Source: Oxalobacter formigenes (GTDB lineage: Bacteria; Pseudomonadota; Gammaproteobacteria; Burkholderiales; Burkholderiaceae_D). From it: a DNA stretch of 64,000 nucleotides. The position numbers and the translations under genes were made by a program. The notes below the pieces were generated by a model, which saw only the letters and a list, made by a program, of their open reading frames with translations, did no database searches and was not told where the DNA came from. Shown piece after piece: positions 53,923 to 63,718 of the stretch; the stretch's first letter is position 1, and each line of letters opens with the position of its first letter. The DNA lies in the NCBI RefSeq assembly GCF_027158485.1, contig NZ_JAMKYJ010000003.1; one strand, written 5' to 3'.

Positions 53923-54720
53923 TTACTTCCATATGGCATGGAAGTGATGAACCGGGCCATGACCGTGGCCTACGTTCAGTTTTCCCGAATCGGCGAGCGC
54001 TTTCGTCAGATAATCCTTGGCCATTTTCACGGCGTCAGGCAGCGACATGCGCGTCATGAACGCAGCAATGGCTGCCGACAGGGTACATCCGGTTCCATGG
54101 ACGTTTTTCGTTTCGATACGTGGCGCATGCAACTCGGTCGTTTTTCCGTCGCCATAGAGGAAATCGACACTGTCATATCCCGGCAGGTAACCCCCTTTCA
54201 GCAATACCCATTCCGGCCCGAGCGCATGCAGGCGGGGCAATGCCGTTTTCATGTCGACGACCGAAGTTGGAATGTCCGAGCCGAGAAGGACTGACGCTTC
54301 TTTCAGGTTAGGCGTGATAATGTTTGCCATTGGAACGAGCTTGTCCCTTATCGCCTCGATAGCGTCCGCTTGCAACAGGGTATCGCCGCTTTTGGCAACC
54401 ATGACCGTATCCAGCACGACAGGGCATTTCGGATATTTCGCCAGCCTTTCGGCGATCACTTCGGCAATGGCGGCAGTCGCCACCATGCCGATCTTGACGG
54501 CATCGACCTTTACATCCTCGAAAACGGCATCGATCTGATCCCCCACAAAGGACGGATCAAGCGGCTGGAACGACTTCACTCCCATCGTATTTTGCGCCAC
54601 GACGGCGGTAATCGCCGCCATGCCGTAAGTTCCCAGTGCTGAAAAGGTTTTCAAGTCGGCGGAAATACCCGCGCCGCCACTCGGATCGGTTCCGGCTATA
54701 GTCAGGACATTGGCAATCAT
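53923..54720 (-). CDS. thiD: hydroxymethylpyrimidine/phosphomethylpyrimidine kinase
   Basis: The product has 265 residues from ATG 54720; a start at 54756 adds 12 hydrophilic residues. It phosphorylates HMP and HMP-P for thiamine synthesis. Ribokinase-fold markers are TIAGTDPSGGAGISADLKTF at the start, MVAKSGDTLL, and the catalytic end NVHGTGCTLSAAIAA with the anion hole. No thiE or TPP riboswitch is seen near it, so it is a single gene here. Confidence 0.97.
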   Translation of the reverse strand: MIANVLTIAGTDPSGGAGISADLKTFSALGTYGMAAITAVVAQNTMGVKSFQPLDPSFVGDQIDAVFEDVKVDAVKIGMVATAAIAEVIAERLAKYPKCPVVLDTVMVAKSGDTLLQADAIEAIRDKLVPMANIITPNLKEASVLLGSDIPTSVVDMKTALPRLHALGPEWVLLKGGYLPGYDSVDFLYGDGKTTELHAPRIETKNVHGTGCTLSAAIAAFMTRMSLPDAVKMAKDYLTKALADSGKLNVGHGHGPVHHFHAIWK

Positions 54721-54969
54721 TTCGTTCTCTCTTTCCGGTTGAACAGACAGGTGCAAATCATGTTTTTATTGTACGACAAGCAGAGACTGCTTTCTTTATT
54801 TACTTCAATTTGTAACGAACATATGAGCGTCTTGCCAAAAAAGAAAGAAAAATCCGCTATTGCTCTGATTAAAGTAAAAAAGTCCCCATCAACTTCAGGT
54901 TAAGGTTTTCTCCAAATGATCCGTGGCAGCTTGGCATTTTCGGATTAAAACAAATATGGAGAATCGGTG

Positions 54970-56232
54970 ATGAATCGTGGCGTAATGACGGGTGCTGTCG
55001 CAATCGGACTGGCTTGTCTGCTGGTTCTTGGCTGCAGCCAGAAAATGGAAATTCCGAAGGCGGGAAAACCGCGTGTAACGACTCTGACCATCAAAGCCCA
55101 GAATATTCCCATGGCGCTGGAATATGTCGCCCAGACGGCCAGTTCCCGTCAGGTAAACATCAACGCCCGCGTCAACGGTTTCCTGCAAAAACGGCTGTAT
55201 CAGGAAGGTTCGATGGTCAGGGACGGGCAAACGCTCTTTCAGATCGATCCCCGCCCGTTTCAGGTTCAGGTCAATGAAGCGAAAGCCGCGCTCGATTCCA
55301 GCAAGGCTGCGCATGCGACAGCCAAAGCCAATCTCGACCGGATCAAGCCGCTCGTCGCCCTGAATGCCCTCTCTAAAAAAGACCTCGATAACGCCAAAGG
55401 ACAGTTCCTGACGACACAGGCTGCCGTGCATCAGGCACAGGCACAGTTGAACGCCGCCAGACTGAACTTGTCGTACACGACGATCAAATCCCCCGTTGAC
55501 GGACTGGCCGGTTCCGCCAGTGTCGCAGAAGGGACGTATGTCGACGCTACGAACAACCAGCTTACAACCGTATACAAGATGTCGCCGATGTGGGTGAATT
55601 TCTCCATTTCGGAAAACCGCCTGCTCGAACTGCAAAAACAGATTCAGGCAGGCCAGCTGATCGTCCCGGCAAATGACAATTTCACGGTTGAAGTCATCCT
55701 GCCGGACGGATCGGTTCTCCCGAACACGGGCAAGCTCGTTTTCTCGGCTCCGGATTACAATCCGACGACCGGAACCAATATGATTCGCGCCAGTGTCGAC
55801 AACCCGAAAGGCACCCTGAAACCGAACCAGTTCGTGCGTGTGCGCATGACCGGTGCAACCCGGCCTGACGCCATTGCCGTTCCGCAAAAAGCCGTCCAGC
55901 AGGGATCGAAAGGCCATTTTGTCTGGGTCATCAAGGACAACAAGGCGCAGTACCGTCCCGTCACGGTCGGCGACCAGACCGGCATGAACTGGGTCATTAC
56001 GCAGGGGCTGCAAAACGGCGAACAGGTCGTCGTCGATGGTGTCCAGACGCTGGCGGCCGGAGCCGACGTTGAGGTGTCACAAAATACACAACAGCAGGAA
56101 ATCGGTGCATCTTCCACTGATGAGAAGGCTGCAAACGAGCAGCAACCTGCCGCGGCGGACGCGGGAACAGTCGCCGCATCGAAGGAAAACGGAACGGACA
56201 ATACCGCCAAACCGGAACCGGCCAAACCATAA
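54970..56232 (+). CDS. RND efflux periplasmic adaptor, lipoprotein (AcrA/MexA type)
   Basis: The product has 420 residues from ATG 54970. The lipobox LLVLGC gives a lipidated Cys at residue 22. The biotinyl-lipoyl parts VNGFLQKRLYQEGSMVRDGQ and YTTIKSPVDGLAGS flank a helical hairpin. The beta-barrel domain has LVFSAPDYNPTTGTNMIRA, and the membrane-proximal part ends near DVEVSQ. A C-terminal tail rich in Ala, Glu and Pro (GASSTDEKAANEQQPAAAD) is an extra. It begins a three-gene efflux operon with no regulator beside it. Confidence 0.95.
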   Translation: MNRGVMTGAVAIGLACLLVLGCSQKMEIPKAGKPRVTTLTIKAQNIPMALEYVAQTASSRQVNINARVNGFLQKRLYQEGSMVRDGQTLFQIDPRPFQVQVNEAKAALDSSKAAHATAKANLDRIKPLVALNALSKKDLDNAKGQFLTTQAAVHQAQAQLNAARLNLSYTTIKSPVDGLAGSASVAEGTYVDATNNQLTTVYKMSPMWVNFSISENRLLELQKQIQAGQLIVPANDNFTVEVILPDGSVLPNTGKLVFSAPDYNPTTGTNMIRASVDNPKGTLKPNQFVRVRMTGATRPDAIAVPQKAVQQGSKGHFVWVIKDNKAQYRPVTVGDQTGMNWVITQGLQNGEQVVVDGVQTLAAGADVEVSQNTQQQEIGASSTDEKAANEQQPAAADAGTVAASKENGTDNTAKPEPAKP

Positions 56233-56242
56233 GGGGTGAACG

Positions 56243-59200
56243 ATGTTTTCCAAATTTTTCATTGAGCGCCCTATCTTTGCGATTGTCGTCTCGCTGATTA
56301 TCTGTCTGGCGGGCGGCATCGCCATGACCCAGTTGCCGGTCGAACAGTATCCGAACATGAGTCCGGTACAGATTACCGTTTCGGCCCAGTATCCGGGCGC
56401 GGATGCCAAGACGCTGGCCGATTCCGTCGCTGCGCCGCTGGAAAACCAGATCAACGGGATCGACAACATGCTGTACATGACGTCGTCTTCCTCGTCGTCC
56501 GGCCAGCTCCAGCTGACCGTATTTTTCAATATCGGCACCGATCCGGATATCGCACAGGTTCAGGTACAGAACCGGGTGAATATCGCATCGCCCCAATTGC
56601 CCAGCGAGGTGACCCAAAACGGTGTGCAGGTCCAGAAAGAGTCCTCATCCATGCTGATGCTGATCGGGCTTTACGGCGATCCGAAAATGTACAGTCAGGA
56701 CTATGTCTCGAATTATGCGAATGTTTACGTTCTCGATGCGATCAAGCGGGTTCCCGGTGCGGGCCAGGCTACCGTGATGGGCAATGCGGATCAGGCCATG
56801 CGCATCTGGCTGAACCCGGACAAGATGGCTTCACTTAAAATCACGACGACTGATGTTGCCGAAGCGGTATCGTCCCAGAACAAGCTCTTTTCTGCCGGTC
56901 AGATCGGCGGTGAACCGGCTCCGGCAGGCATCCAGCAAACCTATCCCGCCATTACCCGTTCCCCATACCAGAACGCGGAAGATTATGAAAACATGATCAT
57001 TCGCGCCAGCAATGACGGCAGCGCGATTGTGCGCCTTAAAGACATCGGACGCGCGTCGATGGGCAAACAGACTTATCTGGTCAATACCCAGATGAACGGT
57101 GAATTCGCGACTTTTATTCAGGTTGTCCAGCAACCGGGCGCCAATGCGCTGGATGTTTCGAAAGCCGTGCGCGCCGAGCTGGACAAATTGCAGGCAGGAT
57201 TTCCTGACGGGATTCATTACGTAATCGGTGTCGATACGACCGATTATGTCCGTATTTCGATTGAGGAAGTGATCAAAACCCTGATTATCGCCATCTGTAT
57301 CGTCATCGGCGTCATTTACGTTTTCCTCCAGAAATACCGGGCTACCCTGATCGCCTCGACCGCCATTTTCGTCGCCCTTTTGGGCACCTTTGCCGGGATG
57401 TACGTCCTGAATTTTTCCATCAATATGCTGACCCTGTTCGGGATGGTGCTGGCCATCGGGCTCGTCGTGGATGACGCCATTGTGGTGGTTGAAAACGTCG
57501 AGCGCAATATCGACGAGAGCGGCATGGACAGGAAACAGGCGACCATACAGGCAATGAACGAACTGGTCAGCCCGATTGTCGCTACCGTTCTGGTACTGGT
57601 CAGTGTTTTCGTTCCGGCTGCGTTCGTACCCGGAACGACAGGCCAGCTCTATAAACAGTTTGCCATCACGATTGCCATTTCCGTGACGATTTCAGGCTTT
57701 GTCGCCCTGACTTTGACGCCAGCCTTGTGCGGAAGCTGGCTGAAACAGACCCCCGCCCCTACAAAAGGGCCCTTTGCATGGTTCAATAAAAAATTCGCCA
57801 GCCTGACCGAGCATTATGGACGCTGGTCGGCTGCTGTCATCAAACATTCGATGATCGCCCTGATCTGTTTCGGTGTCATGATCGCCGCCATCTGGCTTTT
57901 GTTTGCCCGTTTGCCGACGAGTTTCGTCCCGCAGGAAGATCAGGGCTACCTGATCACTGCCGTCATCCTGCCTGACTCATCCAGTCTTGAACGGACACAA
58001 AACGTCATGAACAAGGTTTCGGATATCGTCGAAAAAATTCCGGGAGTCGAAACCCGCGCAGGCATTTCCGGCTTTTCATTGCTGGATAACGGCTTCAAGA
58101 ATTCGTCCGGAACGTACTTCATGGCCCTGAAGCCCTTTGACGAGCGCTACAAGAACATCAAGACAGCAAAAGCGCAAAACGCCGGGACGATCATGCTGGA
58201 GCTGTACAAACAGACCCGTTCCATCGAGGAAGCAATGATTCTGCCGATCCTGCCGCCACCGATTCCCGGACTGGGCAGCACCGGTGGCTTTGAATTCTGG
58301 CTGCAAAGCACCGGTTCGGCCAGTCCGGATCAGTTGCAGGAGGTATTGGACAAAATCATGGCCGAGGCCAGAAAACGGCCTGAACTGACCAGCCTGAACA
58401 CGACCTATCAGGCCCGTTCACAGCAACTGAAGATCGCTGTCGACCGTGACAAGGCGCGTCTGTTGGGACTGGATATGGACGACATCACCAGCACCCTGCA
58501 AACGCAATTCGGTTCTTCGATTGTCAGCCAGTTCAACCAGTATTCCCGCGTCTGGTACGTCATCATGCAGTCGGAACCGGAATTCCGTGCCAGCCCGGAC
58601 GATATCGCCAAACTCTACACCCGTAACGCACAGGGTCAAATGGTACCGCTCTCTTCTGTCGTAACGACCTCTTACACGACCGGTCCCGATCTTGTTCCGC
58701 ATTTCAATGGTTTCCCGTCAGCGGAAATCACGGGTAACGCCGCTGCCGGTTATTCGTCCGGACAGGCAATGACGGCCATCGAAGATGTAGCCAATGCCGT
58801 CATGCCGAAGGATTTTGCCTATGGCTGGTCAGGAGTGGCGTTTGAAGAAGAGAAGTCCGGCACGTCGTCCATGATCGTCTTCGTTTTCGGCGTGATTCTG
58901 GTTTTCCTGATTCTGGCGGCACAATACGAAAGCTGGGCGCTCCCGGCCGTGATTCTGATGGCTGTCCCGTTCGGCCTGATCGGTTCGCTTCTGGCAACAT
59001 GGATTCGGGGACTCGATAACGACGTCTATTTTCAGGTCGGCCTGCTCGTCATGGTCGGGCTGGCGGCGAAAAACGCCATCCTGATCGTCGAATTCGCCGT
59101 CGAACTGGCGAAAAAACCGAATACCACGCTGGCGCAAGCCGCCGTGGCCGCAGGCAAAATCCGTTTCCGCCCGATCATCATGACTTCGCTGGCCTTTATC

Positions 59201-59488
59201 GGCGGTGTCATTCCACTGGCGATTGCGATGGGTGCCGGAGCCAACTCACGGCACTCGATCGGTACCGGGATTATCGGCGGCATGATCGGTGTTTCGACGC
59301 TGGCGCTCATCTTCGTGCCGCTGTTTTACGACCTGTTCGTCGGCTGGGAACAGAAAATCAGAAACAGAACCGGTTCCGATAAAAAAGACGTTCCGAAACT
59401 CGCCGCCCCTCCGAAAGAACTGCCTCCGCCAGACCCTCCGGCAGGTGACAAGGGCAATACGGACGGCAAACCAGAGGGAGGCGCATAA
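56243..59488 (+). CDS. RND efflux pump, AcrB/MexB (HAE1) type
   Basis: The product has 1081 residues, slightly longer than AcrB because of a Pro/Lys-rich tail (PKLAAPPKELPPPDPPAGDK). It has twelve membrane helices and two large periplasmic loops. The proton relay pair is the DD in GLVVDDAIVVVENVERN in helix 4. The start MFSKFFIERPIFAIVVSL and GLAAKNAILIVEFAVELAKK are family hallmarks. It exports hydrophobic compounds with the adaptor and the outer membrane channel; the substrates cannot be told from sequence. Confidence 0.97.
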   Translation: MFSKFFIERPIFAIVVSLIICLAGGIAMTQLPVEQYPNMSPVQITVSAQYPGADAKTLADSVAAPLENQINGIDNMLYMTSSSSSSGQLQLTVFFNIGTDPDIAQVQVQNRVNIASPQLPSEVTQNGVQVQKESSSMLMLIGLYGDPKMYSQDYVSNYANVYVLDAIKRVPGAGQATVMGNADQAMRIWLNPDKMASLKITTTDVAEAVSSQNKLFSAGQIGGEPAPAGIQQTYPAITRSPYQNAEDYENMIIRASNDGSAIVRLKDIGRASMGKQTYLVNTQMNGEFATFIQVVQQPGANALDVSKAVRAELDKLQAGFPDGIHYVIGVDTTDYVRISIEEVIKTLIIAICIVIGVIYVFLQKYRATLIASTAIFVALLGTFAGMYVLNFSINMLTLFGMVLAIGLVVDDAIVVVENVERNIDESGMDRKQATIQAMNELVSPIVATVLVLVSVFVPAAFVPGTTGQLYKQFAITIAISVTISGFVALTLTPALCGSWLKQTPAPTKGPFAWFNKKFASLTEHYGRWSAAVIKHSMIALICFGVMIAAIWLLFARLPTSFVPQEDQGYLITAVILPDSSSLERTQNVMNKVSDIVEKIPGVETRAGISGFSLLDNGFKNSSGTYFMALKPFDERYKNIKTAKAQNAGTIMLELYKQTRSIEEAMILPILPPPIPGLGSTGGFEFWLQSTGSASPDQLQEVLDKIMAEARKRPELTSLNTTYQARSQQLKIAVDRDKARLLGLDMDDITSTLQTQFGSSIVSQFNQYSRVWYVIMQSEPEFRASPDDIAKLYTRNAQGQMVPLSSVVTTSYTTGPDLVPHFNGFPSAEITGNAAAGYSSGQAMTAIEDVANAVMPKDFAYGWSGVAFEEEKSGTSSMIVFVFGVILVFLILAAQYESWALPAVILMAVPFGLIGSLLATWIRGLDNDVYFQVGLLVMVGLAAKNAILIVEFAVELAKKPNTTLAQAAVAAGKIRFRPIIMTSLAFIGGVIPLAIAMGAGANSRHSIGTGIIGGMIGVSTLALIFVPLFYDLFVGWEQKIRNRTGSDKKDVPKLAAPPKELPPPDPPAGDKGNTDGKPEGGA

Positions 59489-60951
59489 TGAAAAAATCGT
59501 GGATAGGGATTGTCATTGTAGCGGCCTTCTCCGCCAGTCTCGGCGGCTGCATGATGGGGCCGGACTACCGCCGCCCGGATATGCCGACGCCGCAATCCTA
59601 CCGTTTCATGCCGGATCAGGCCTCACAACAGGCACTGGATTCCCGCTGGTGGGAAGATTTTGGCGATCCTGTTTTAAACGGGATGGTAGAAGAAGCGATT
59701 GCGAACAACAGGGATCTGAAAGCGGCGCTCGCCAATTCGGAAAAAGCGGCTGCCGCCATCATGCAGACCCGTGCAGGCCTTTTTCCACAAATCAATGCCA
59801 CTGCTCAGGTGGGACGAGAACGTCTTTCCGAAATGGATGCCGAACCGGTCATTGGTGTCCCGAATCCGCAAAACGCCAAATCGGCCAGTCTGGGCGCCAG
59901 CTGGGAAATCGATCTGTGGGGAAAAATCCGGCGGATGACCGAAGCCGCGGAAGCCGACGCCAAAGCAATGGAACAGACACGCCGGGCAGCCCTTCTTTCC
60001 ATCGTTTCCAATGTCGTCACCCAATACGTCAATTTGCTGGCACTGGACGAACAGTTGAAGATCGCGCAGAACACATCGGCCAATTACAGGGAATCCCTCC
60101 GTATCATCGATTTGCAATTCAAATACGGGGTCACGTCGCAAATGACTGTCGCACAGGCCGCGTCCCAGTATGAAACGGCCCAAAGCCAGATTCCGCAAAT
60201 CCGGCACAATATCACCCAGACGGAAAACGCCATCAATATTCTCCGGGGACGCAATCCGGGAGCGGTAGAGCGGGGTTCGACACTGGCTACCCTGAAAACA
60301 CCCGTCGTTCCGGCCGACCTGCCGTCGAACCTGCTCCTGCGTCGTCCTGACATCCTGTCGGCTGAACAGGATCTGGTCGCCGCCAATGCCATGATCGGCG
60401 CGACACGCGCCATGTACTTTCCGACGATTTCACTGACAGGCGCTTTCGGCACGTCAAGCGAACACCTGCGCAATCTCTTCAAGGGGCCGTCCAAAGCCTG
60501 GAGCTTTGCCGGTGGCATCTCGCTGCCGATCTTTCAGGGCGGCTCCATCTATTCGCAAGTCAAACAGGCCGAAGCGGGACAGCGCGCCGCGCTTGCCCGT
60601 TACGAAGGTGCCGTCCAGTCAGCCTTTGCCGACGTCGATAATGCCCTTTCGTATCGCCAGCGTGTCAACGAACAACTGGACAAGGAAACAAGGCTTGTCA
60701 ATCAGCTGAAAGATTATTCACGGCTGGCGAAACTCCAGTACGACGAGGGCTATTCCGCCTATTCCGTTGTCCTTCAGGCCGACCAGTCCCTTTTCCCGCG
60801 CCAGCTGACACTTGCCCAGTTACGCGCCTCGTCCCTGACGTCAGTCGTGGGCGTATATAAATCAATGGGCGGAGGCTGGATCGATCTGGCAGATACGAAA
60901 ACACCCGAAGCGACAAACAATACCGAAGTGGCAGGCATAAACAAAGGATAA
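59488..60951 (+). CDS. outer membrane efflux lipoprotein, NodT/OprM family
   Basis: The product has 487 residues. The lipobox LGGC lipidates Cys21, followed by MMGPDYRRP, the standard NodT start. The two repeated TolC-like halves are visible, with LGASWEIDLWGKIRRM in the first and SFAGGISLPIFQGGSI in the second. The end (TPEATNNTEVAG) is unlike the core. It overlaps the pump stop by one base and completes the tripartite system. Confidence 0.95.
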   Translation: MKKSWIGIVIVAAFSASLGGCMMGPDYRRPDMPTPQSYRFMPDQASQQALDSRWWEDFGDPVLNGMVEEAIANNRDLKAALANSEKAAAAIMQTRAGLFPQINATAQVGRERLSEMDAEPVIGVPNPQNAKSASLGASWEIDLWGKIRRMTEAAEADAKAMEQTRRAALLSIVSNVVTQYVNLLALDEQLKIAQNTSANYRESLRIIDLQFKYGVTSQMTVAQAASQYETAQSQIPQIRHNITQTENAINILRGRNPGAVERGSTLATLKTPVVPADLPSNLLLRRPDILSAEQDLVAANAMIGATRAMYFPTISLTGAFGTSSEHLRNLFKGPSKAWSFAGGISLPIFQGGSIYSQVKQAEAGQRAALARYEGAVQSAFADVDNALSYRQRVNEQLDKETRLVNQLKDYSRLAKLQYDEGYSAYSVVLQADQSLFPRQLTLAQLRASSLTSVVGVYKSMGGGWIDLADTKTPEATNNTEVAGINKG

Positions 60952-60992
60952 ACGGACTGTTCAGCAAAAAAAACGGAATTTCCATTTTGCAT

Positions 60993-61011
60993 TAAAATGA
61001 TAATCATTCCT
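60993..61011 (+). promoter_or_regulatory. Fur-like iron box upstream of TANGO2-bioFHC
   Basis: TAAAATGATAATCATTCCT has the perfect core AATGATAATCATT of the Fur consensus and matches 14 of 19 positions by eye. It is 44 bases before the TANGO2/NRDE gene and 42 bases after the efflux operon stop, so it is probably the operator of the 61-64 kb operon. Confidence 0.65.
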
Positions 61012-61054
61012 GATTGAGCTGTTTTCTTTTACCGTTTCCGGAGAATGCCGTCAC

Positions 61055-61804
61055 ATGTGTCTGATCGTTTTTGCGTGGCAGGTCATGCCCGACGTTCCAC
61101 TGGTCGCTGCATCGAACCGTGACGAGTTTTATGCCCGTCCGGCCCTTCCCGCCCATCGCTGGGAAGACCACCCTGAAATTTATGCCGGCCGTGATCTGGA
61201 AGGCGGCGGAACCTGGCTCGGAGTCGCGGACAGACCCGGCCAGACCGGACGAAAAGGAAGTCGCTTTGCCGCACTGACCAATGTCCGGATGCCACACCTG
61301 ATGAAAGACGATGCGCCGACACGCGGATTGCTTGTCAGCGATTATCTGGCCTCTTCCCTTTCACCGGAAGAATACATCCGGGACATCAAACACGAAGCGC
61401 ATCACTATAACGGTTTCAACCTGCTTGTCGGCGATGCCGATACCCTGATCTGGTATTCGAACTATGGACTGATGAACCCCAAAAACGGGCAAGCCCTGCA
61501 ACCCGGCATTTACGGATTGTCCAACGCCCTCCTGAACGATCCCTGGCCCAAAGTCGTCAGGACCCGGGCCCAGTTCGGTTGCCTTTTGGGTATCGGCGCA
61601 CCTGAAGACGCCTACTTTGAAATGCTTTCCGACACGGCAACCGTTCCCGACAAGCTCCTGCCCCGAACCGGCGTTCCCTATGAATGGGAAAAACTCCTTT
61701 CCGCCGTGTGTATCCAGTCCCCGGACTACGGAACCCGCGCATCGACACTCGTTGAATTGTATAATGATGCTCCAGCCACCCTTCACGAACGCGTGATTCG
61801 TTAG
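61055..61804 (+). CDS. NRDE/TANGO2 family protein
   Basis: The product has 249 residues. The N-terminal MCLIVFAWQVMP with Cys2 and the NRDE motif (AASNRDEFYARPALPA) define the family. GGGTWLGVADR and RFAALTNVRMP follow, then GFNLLVGDADTLIWYSNYG and QPGIYGLSNALLNDPWPKV. Animal TANGO2 and bacterial relatives have been linked with heme handling; enzymatic activity is not settled. It is the first gene before bioF (28-base gap) and is preceded by a Fur-like box. Confidence 0.93.
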   Translation: MCLIVFAWQVMPDVPLVAASNRDEFYARPALPAHRWEDHPEIYAGRDLEGGGTWLGVADRPGQTGRKGSRFAALTNVRMPHLMKDDAPTRGLLVSDYLASSLSPEEYIRDIKHEAHHYNGFNLLVGDADTLIWYSNYGLMNPKNGQALQPGIYGLSNALLNDPWPKVVRTRAQFGCLLGIGAPEDAYFEMLSDTATVPDKLLPRTGVPYEWEKLLSAVCIQSPDYGTRASTLVELYNDAPATLHERVIR

Positions 61805-61832
61805 GCCACATTATCGATAAGCGGAAAAAACA

Positions 61833-62987
61833 ATGATATGGGAAGAACTGACCCATCAGCTTGAGTCATTATCAAAAGAAAACCTGACACGGAACCGGAG
61901 GACGCTGGAATCGTCCTGCGGGTCGCATGCCGTCGTCAACGGCCAGTCGATGCTTGCCTTTTGCAGCAACGATTATCTTGGGCTCGCCTCTCATCCGGTT
62001 CTTGCCAATGCTGTTTGCGAATCGGCCCACCAGTGGGGAACCGGCTCGGGCGGATCGCATGTCGTCAGCGGTCACATGAGTCCGCACGATCAGCTTGAAA
62101 AAGCGCTGGCCCATTTCGTCGGTGCAGAGCGTGCCCTTTTCTACAGCACCGGTTACATGGCGAACGTCGGTGTCGTTCCGACTCTCGTCGGCCGGGGTGA
62201 CGCCGTTTTCGCAGACCGGTTAAACCATGCTTCCCTGATCGACGCCGTCCAGCTTTCCCGTGCCGACCATCGCCGCTATGCGCATTGCGACATGGCGCAG
62301 CTGGAAAAAATGCTCTCGGAAAGCACGGCCAAACGCAAGCTGATCCTCTCCGACGCGGTTTTCAGCATGGACGGTGATCTGGCTCCCATCAATGAACTGT
62401 TTGAACTGGCTGAAAAATACGATGCCTGGCTCGTGCTCGACGATGCGCACGGTTTCGGCGTATTGGGCAAGGAAGGCCGTGGTTCACTGAATCACTGCAA
62501 GCTGCCTTTTCATCCCCGACTGGTGTATATCGGCACGTTAGGCAAAGCGGCAGGCGTCTCGGGCGCTTTCATTGCCGCATCGAGTACCGTCATCGAATGG
62601 CTCATGCAACGTTCCCGCTCTTACATTTTCACGACGGCGACGAGTCCGGTCATGGCGTCTGCCCTCCTCGCCAGCCTGAAACTGATTGAACAGGGTGACG
62701 ACCGCCGCCGCCATCTGCAAACCCTGATCGCCCGATTAAGCGACGGCCTCGACAATACCCGATGGAAATTGCTGCCATCTTTTACGGCTATCCAGCCGGT
62801 CATGGTCGGTGAAAACGATGCCGTGCTGAAGGTATCGGCGAAACTGGCCGAACGTGGCATCTGGGTGCCTGCCATCCGGCCGCCGACGGTTCCGAAAGGC
62901 AGTGCCCGCTTGCGGATATCCCTTTCTGCGGCGCATACTGATGAACATGTTGAACAGCTCGTTCATGCATTAAAGGAAATAAAATGA
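61833..62987 (+). CDS. bioF: 8-amino-7-oxononanoate synthase
   Basis: The product has 384 residues. It is the PLP enzyme that joins pimeloyl-ACP and alanine in biotin synthesis. Markers are LAFCSNDYLGLASHP, the GTGSGGSHVVSGHMSPHDQLE segment (only its middle is decisive), VLDDAHGFGVLG, and the PLP-lysine motif TLGKAAGVSGAF. The closing RLRISLSAAHT is typical. The gene overlaps bioH by 4 bases and shares the operon with the TANGO2 gene and bioC. Confidence 0.96.
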   Translation: MIWEELTHQLESLSKENLTRNRRTLESSCGSHAVVNGQSMLAFCSNDYLGLASHPVLANAVCESAHQWGTGSGGSHVVSGHMSPHDQLEKALAHFVGAERALFYSTGYMANVGVVPTLVGRGDAVFADRLNHASLIDAVQLSRADHRRYAHCDMAQLEKMLSESTAKRKLILSDAVFSMDGDLAPINELFELAEKYDAWLVLDDAHGFGVLGKEGRGSLNHCKLPFHPRLVYIGTLGKAAGVSGAFIAASSTVIEWLMQRSRSYIFTTATSPVMASALLASLKLIEQGDDRRRHLQTLIARLSDGLDNTRWKLLPSFTAIQPVMVGENDAVLKVSAKLAERGIWVPAIRPPTVPKGSARLRISLSAAHTDEHVEQLVHALKEIK

Positions 62988-63718
62988 CCACTCTGGCTTT
63001 CTGGCATGGCTGGGGAATATCGCCTGATGTTTTCACTCCCTTCATTACCGAACTGAAAAAGGATGTGCCTGACAATATCCATTTCAAGGCCATGACATTG
63101 CCAGGCTATGACGGAATGCCTTTGCCCTCAGGTAATCCTTGCGAAATCTGGGTCGATGCGATGATGAAAAACATTACCGGCCCCGTCATTTTGTGCGGCT
63201 GGTCGATGGGAGCCATTCTGGCCATGTCCGCAGCTCTCCGTTATCCGGACCGGATCGACAGGCTTATTCTCTTCGGAGCGACCCCTTGCTTTGTCGAAAA
63301 ACCGGATTGGAAAAATGCTGTTTCGTTTTTGACAGGCCACCAATTCCGGACAGATGTGGAAAACGATATGCATCGTACTCTGCGGCATTTCGTTTCCCTG
63401 TTCAATCATCAGGACAAGAATGCCAGAAATATCGTCAGGCAGTTACTGGCCTTGCCAGTATCGCCACTCCCCGTCCTGGAAGCCGGCCTCGATTATCTGG
63501 CAGGAATGGATTTGCGCTCACAGGTTGCCGACATTCATCAGAAAACCCTGCTGATTCATGGTGCTTTTGACCCTCTTATGCCGGTAGAAGCGGCCCGCTG
63601 GCTGGCACGGACATTGCCGGATGCCACCCTGCATATCCTGCCTGACGTTGCGCACGCCCCGTTTTTATCCCAGCCTGTGCAATGCGCGACACTGGTGAAA
63701 GAATTTCTGAACCAATGA
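62984..63718 (+). CDS. bioH: pimeloyl-ACP methyl ester carboxylesterase BioH
   Basis: The product has 244 residues. This alpha/beta hydrolase frees pimeloyl-ACP from its methyl ester. Markers are FWHGWGISPDVF (oxyanion region), the nucleophile elbow CGWSMGAILA, Asp in IHGAFDPLMPV and His in DVAHAPFLSQP. It overlaps bioF and bioC by 4 bases each, which points to coupled translation. Confidence 0.93.
   Translation: MTTLAFWHGWGISPDVFTPFITELKKDVPDNIHFKAMTLPGYDGMPLPSGNPCEIWVDAMMKNITGPVILCGWSMGAILAMSAALRYPDRIDRLILFGATPCFVEKPDWKNAVSFLTGHQFRTDVENDMHRTLRHFVSLFNHQDKNARNIVRQLLALPVSPLPVLEAGLDYLAGMDLRSQVADIHQKTLLIHGAFDPLMPVEAARWLARTLPDATLHILPDVAHAPFLSQPVQCATLVKEFLNQ

Noticed and set aside
54895..56013. 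372-codon minus-strand frame
   Set aside because: Antisense to the RND adaptor and rich in Arg/Gly/Phe as expected for a shadow frame.
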